From contig NIUT01000209.1 in the NCBI GenBank assembly GCA_002254365.1, positions 1 through 51,217 of the forward strand: DNA of 51,217 nt. Direction: 5' to 3'. The notes beneath the pieces are model-generated. The model saw nothing but the letters and a program-made list of their open reading frames with translations, did no database searches and had not been told where the DNA came from. The position numbers and the translations under genes were made by a program. The DNA is from Nitrospira sp. UW-LDO-01. GTDB taxonomy: Bacteria > Nitrospirota > Nitrospiria > Nitrospirales > Nitrospiraceae. Positions within the stretch are counted from its first letter, which is position 1. Every line of letters starts with the position of its first letter. Below, piece by piece: positions 50,929 through 51,217 of this stretch.

Positions 50929-51217
50929 TCGCGAACGACCAGGGGCGGAGTGTACTGACCTCTCCAGTGACTGTCAAGCCACGAATCCTATGCAATGCGC
51001 TAGAGCAAATCTGGCTTGGCTACTCATTAAGTCGTTACGAATATGTAACGTAACAAAGTGAGGTGACATAAATTGATAAACAAACCAATTTATCACTTAT
51101 ATATTAGCTACCTATGCAATCTATCGCCACTGCTTTTTAGAGTGATTGCTACGCAGGCTACTCATTTCAACTGCCATGTAATGATAGGGTATCGTCGTTC
51201 AATTGATTCAATAAATA

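Noticed and set aside
1-51217. CRISPR array, prophage, transposase or defence island
   Set aside because: No regularly spaced repeats, no integrase/transposase or phage structural motifs; only short TIR elements were found

Overview
The window is a dense bacterial chromosomal segment of moderately high GC. I infer a Nitrospira-like (Nitrospirota) host from gene content and repeat style; this was not tested. It runs from the 3' part of a tRNA-Lys(CTT) (1-45) to a tRNA-Gly(GCC) (50854-50928, minus), followed by a short AT-rich tail. Main blocks are: phosphoesterase plus lipoprotein; cytochrome P450; YihY; cytochrome c plus a DUF1264/OBAP-like protein; PSP1/RicT-like; ImmA/IrrE-like; EVE; YkgJ; ThrH; a large beta-barrel; TatA/B; mnmA; two bactofilins; the near-origin cluster parB-parA-rsmG-mnmG-mnmE-yidC-yidD-rnpA-rpmH (rpmH is missing from the ORF track); an L,D-transpeptidase-like triplet; pgi-pgl-glk-rpiA-M1 aminopeptidase; ybbP/ybbA/tesA-like; SWIM-like zinc-finger and ChaN-like proteins; and a MoxR-DUF58-transglutaminase operon. 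I found no CRISPR, transposase or prophage. The best candidates for follow-up are: (i) two perfect 16-bp parS palindromes embedded in the first and last codons of rsmG; (ii) three families of short terminal-inverted-repeat elements, one of which carries a related ~66-codon open frame in both copies, with one copy inside the moxR/DUF58 operon; (iii) a YkuD-fold triplet (YafK/DpaA-like, canonical, motif-less); (iv) tandem bactofilins next to parAB. Nothing here is clearly a wholly new defence or mobile system.
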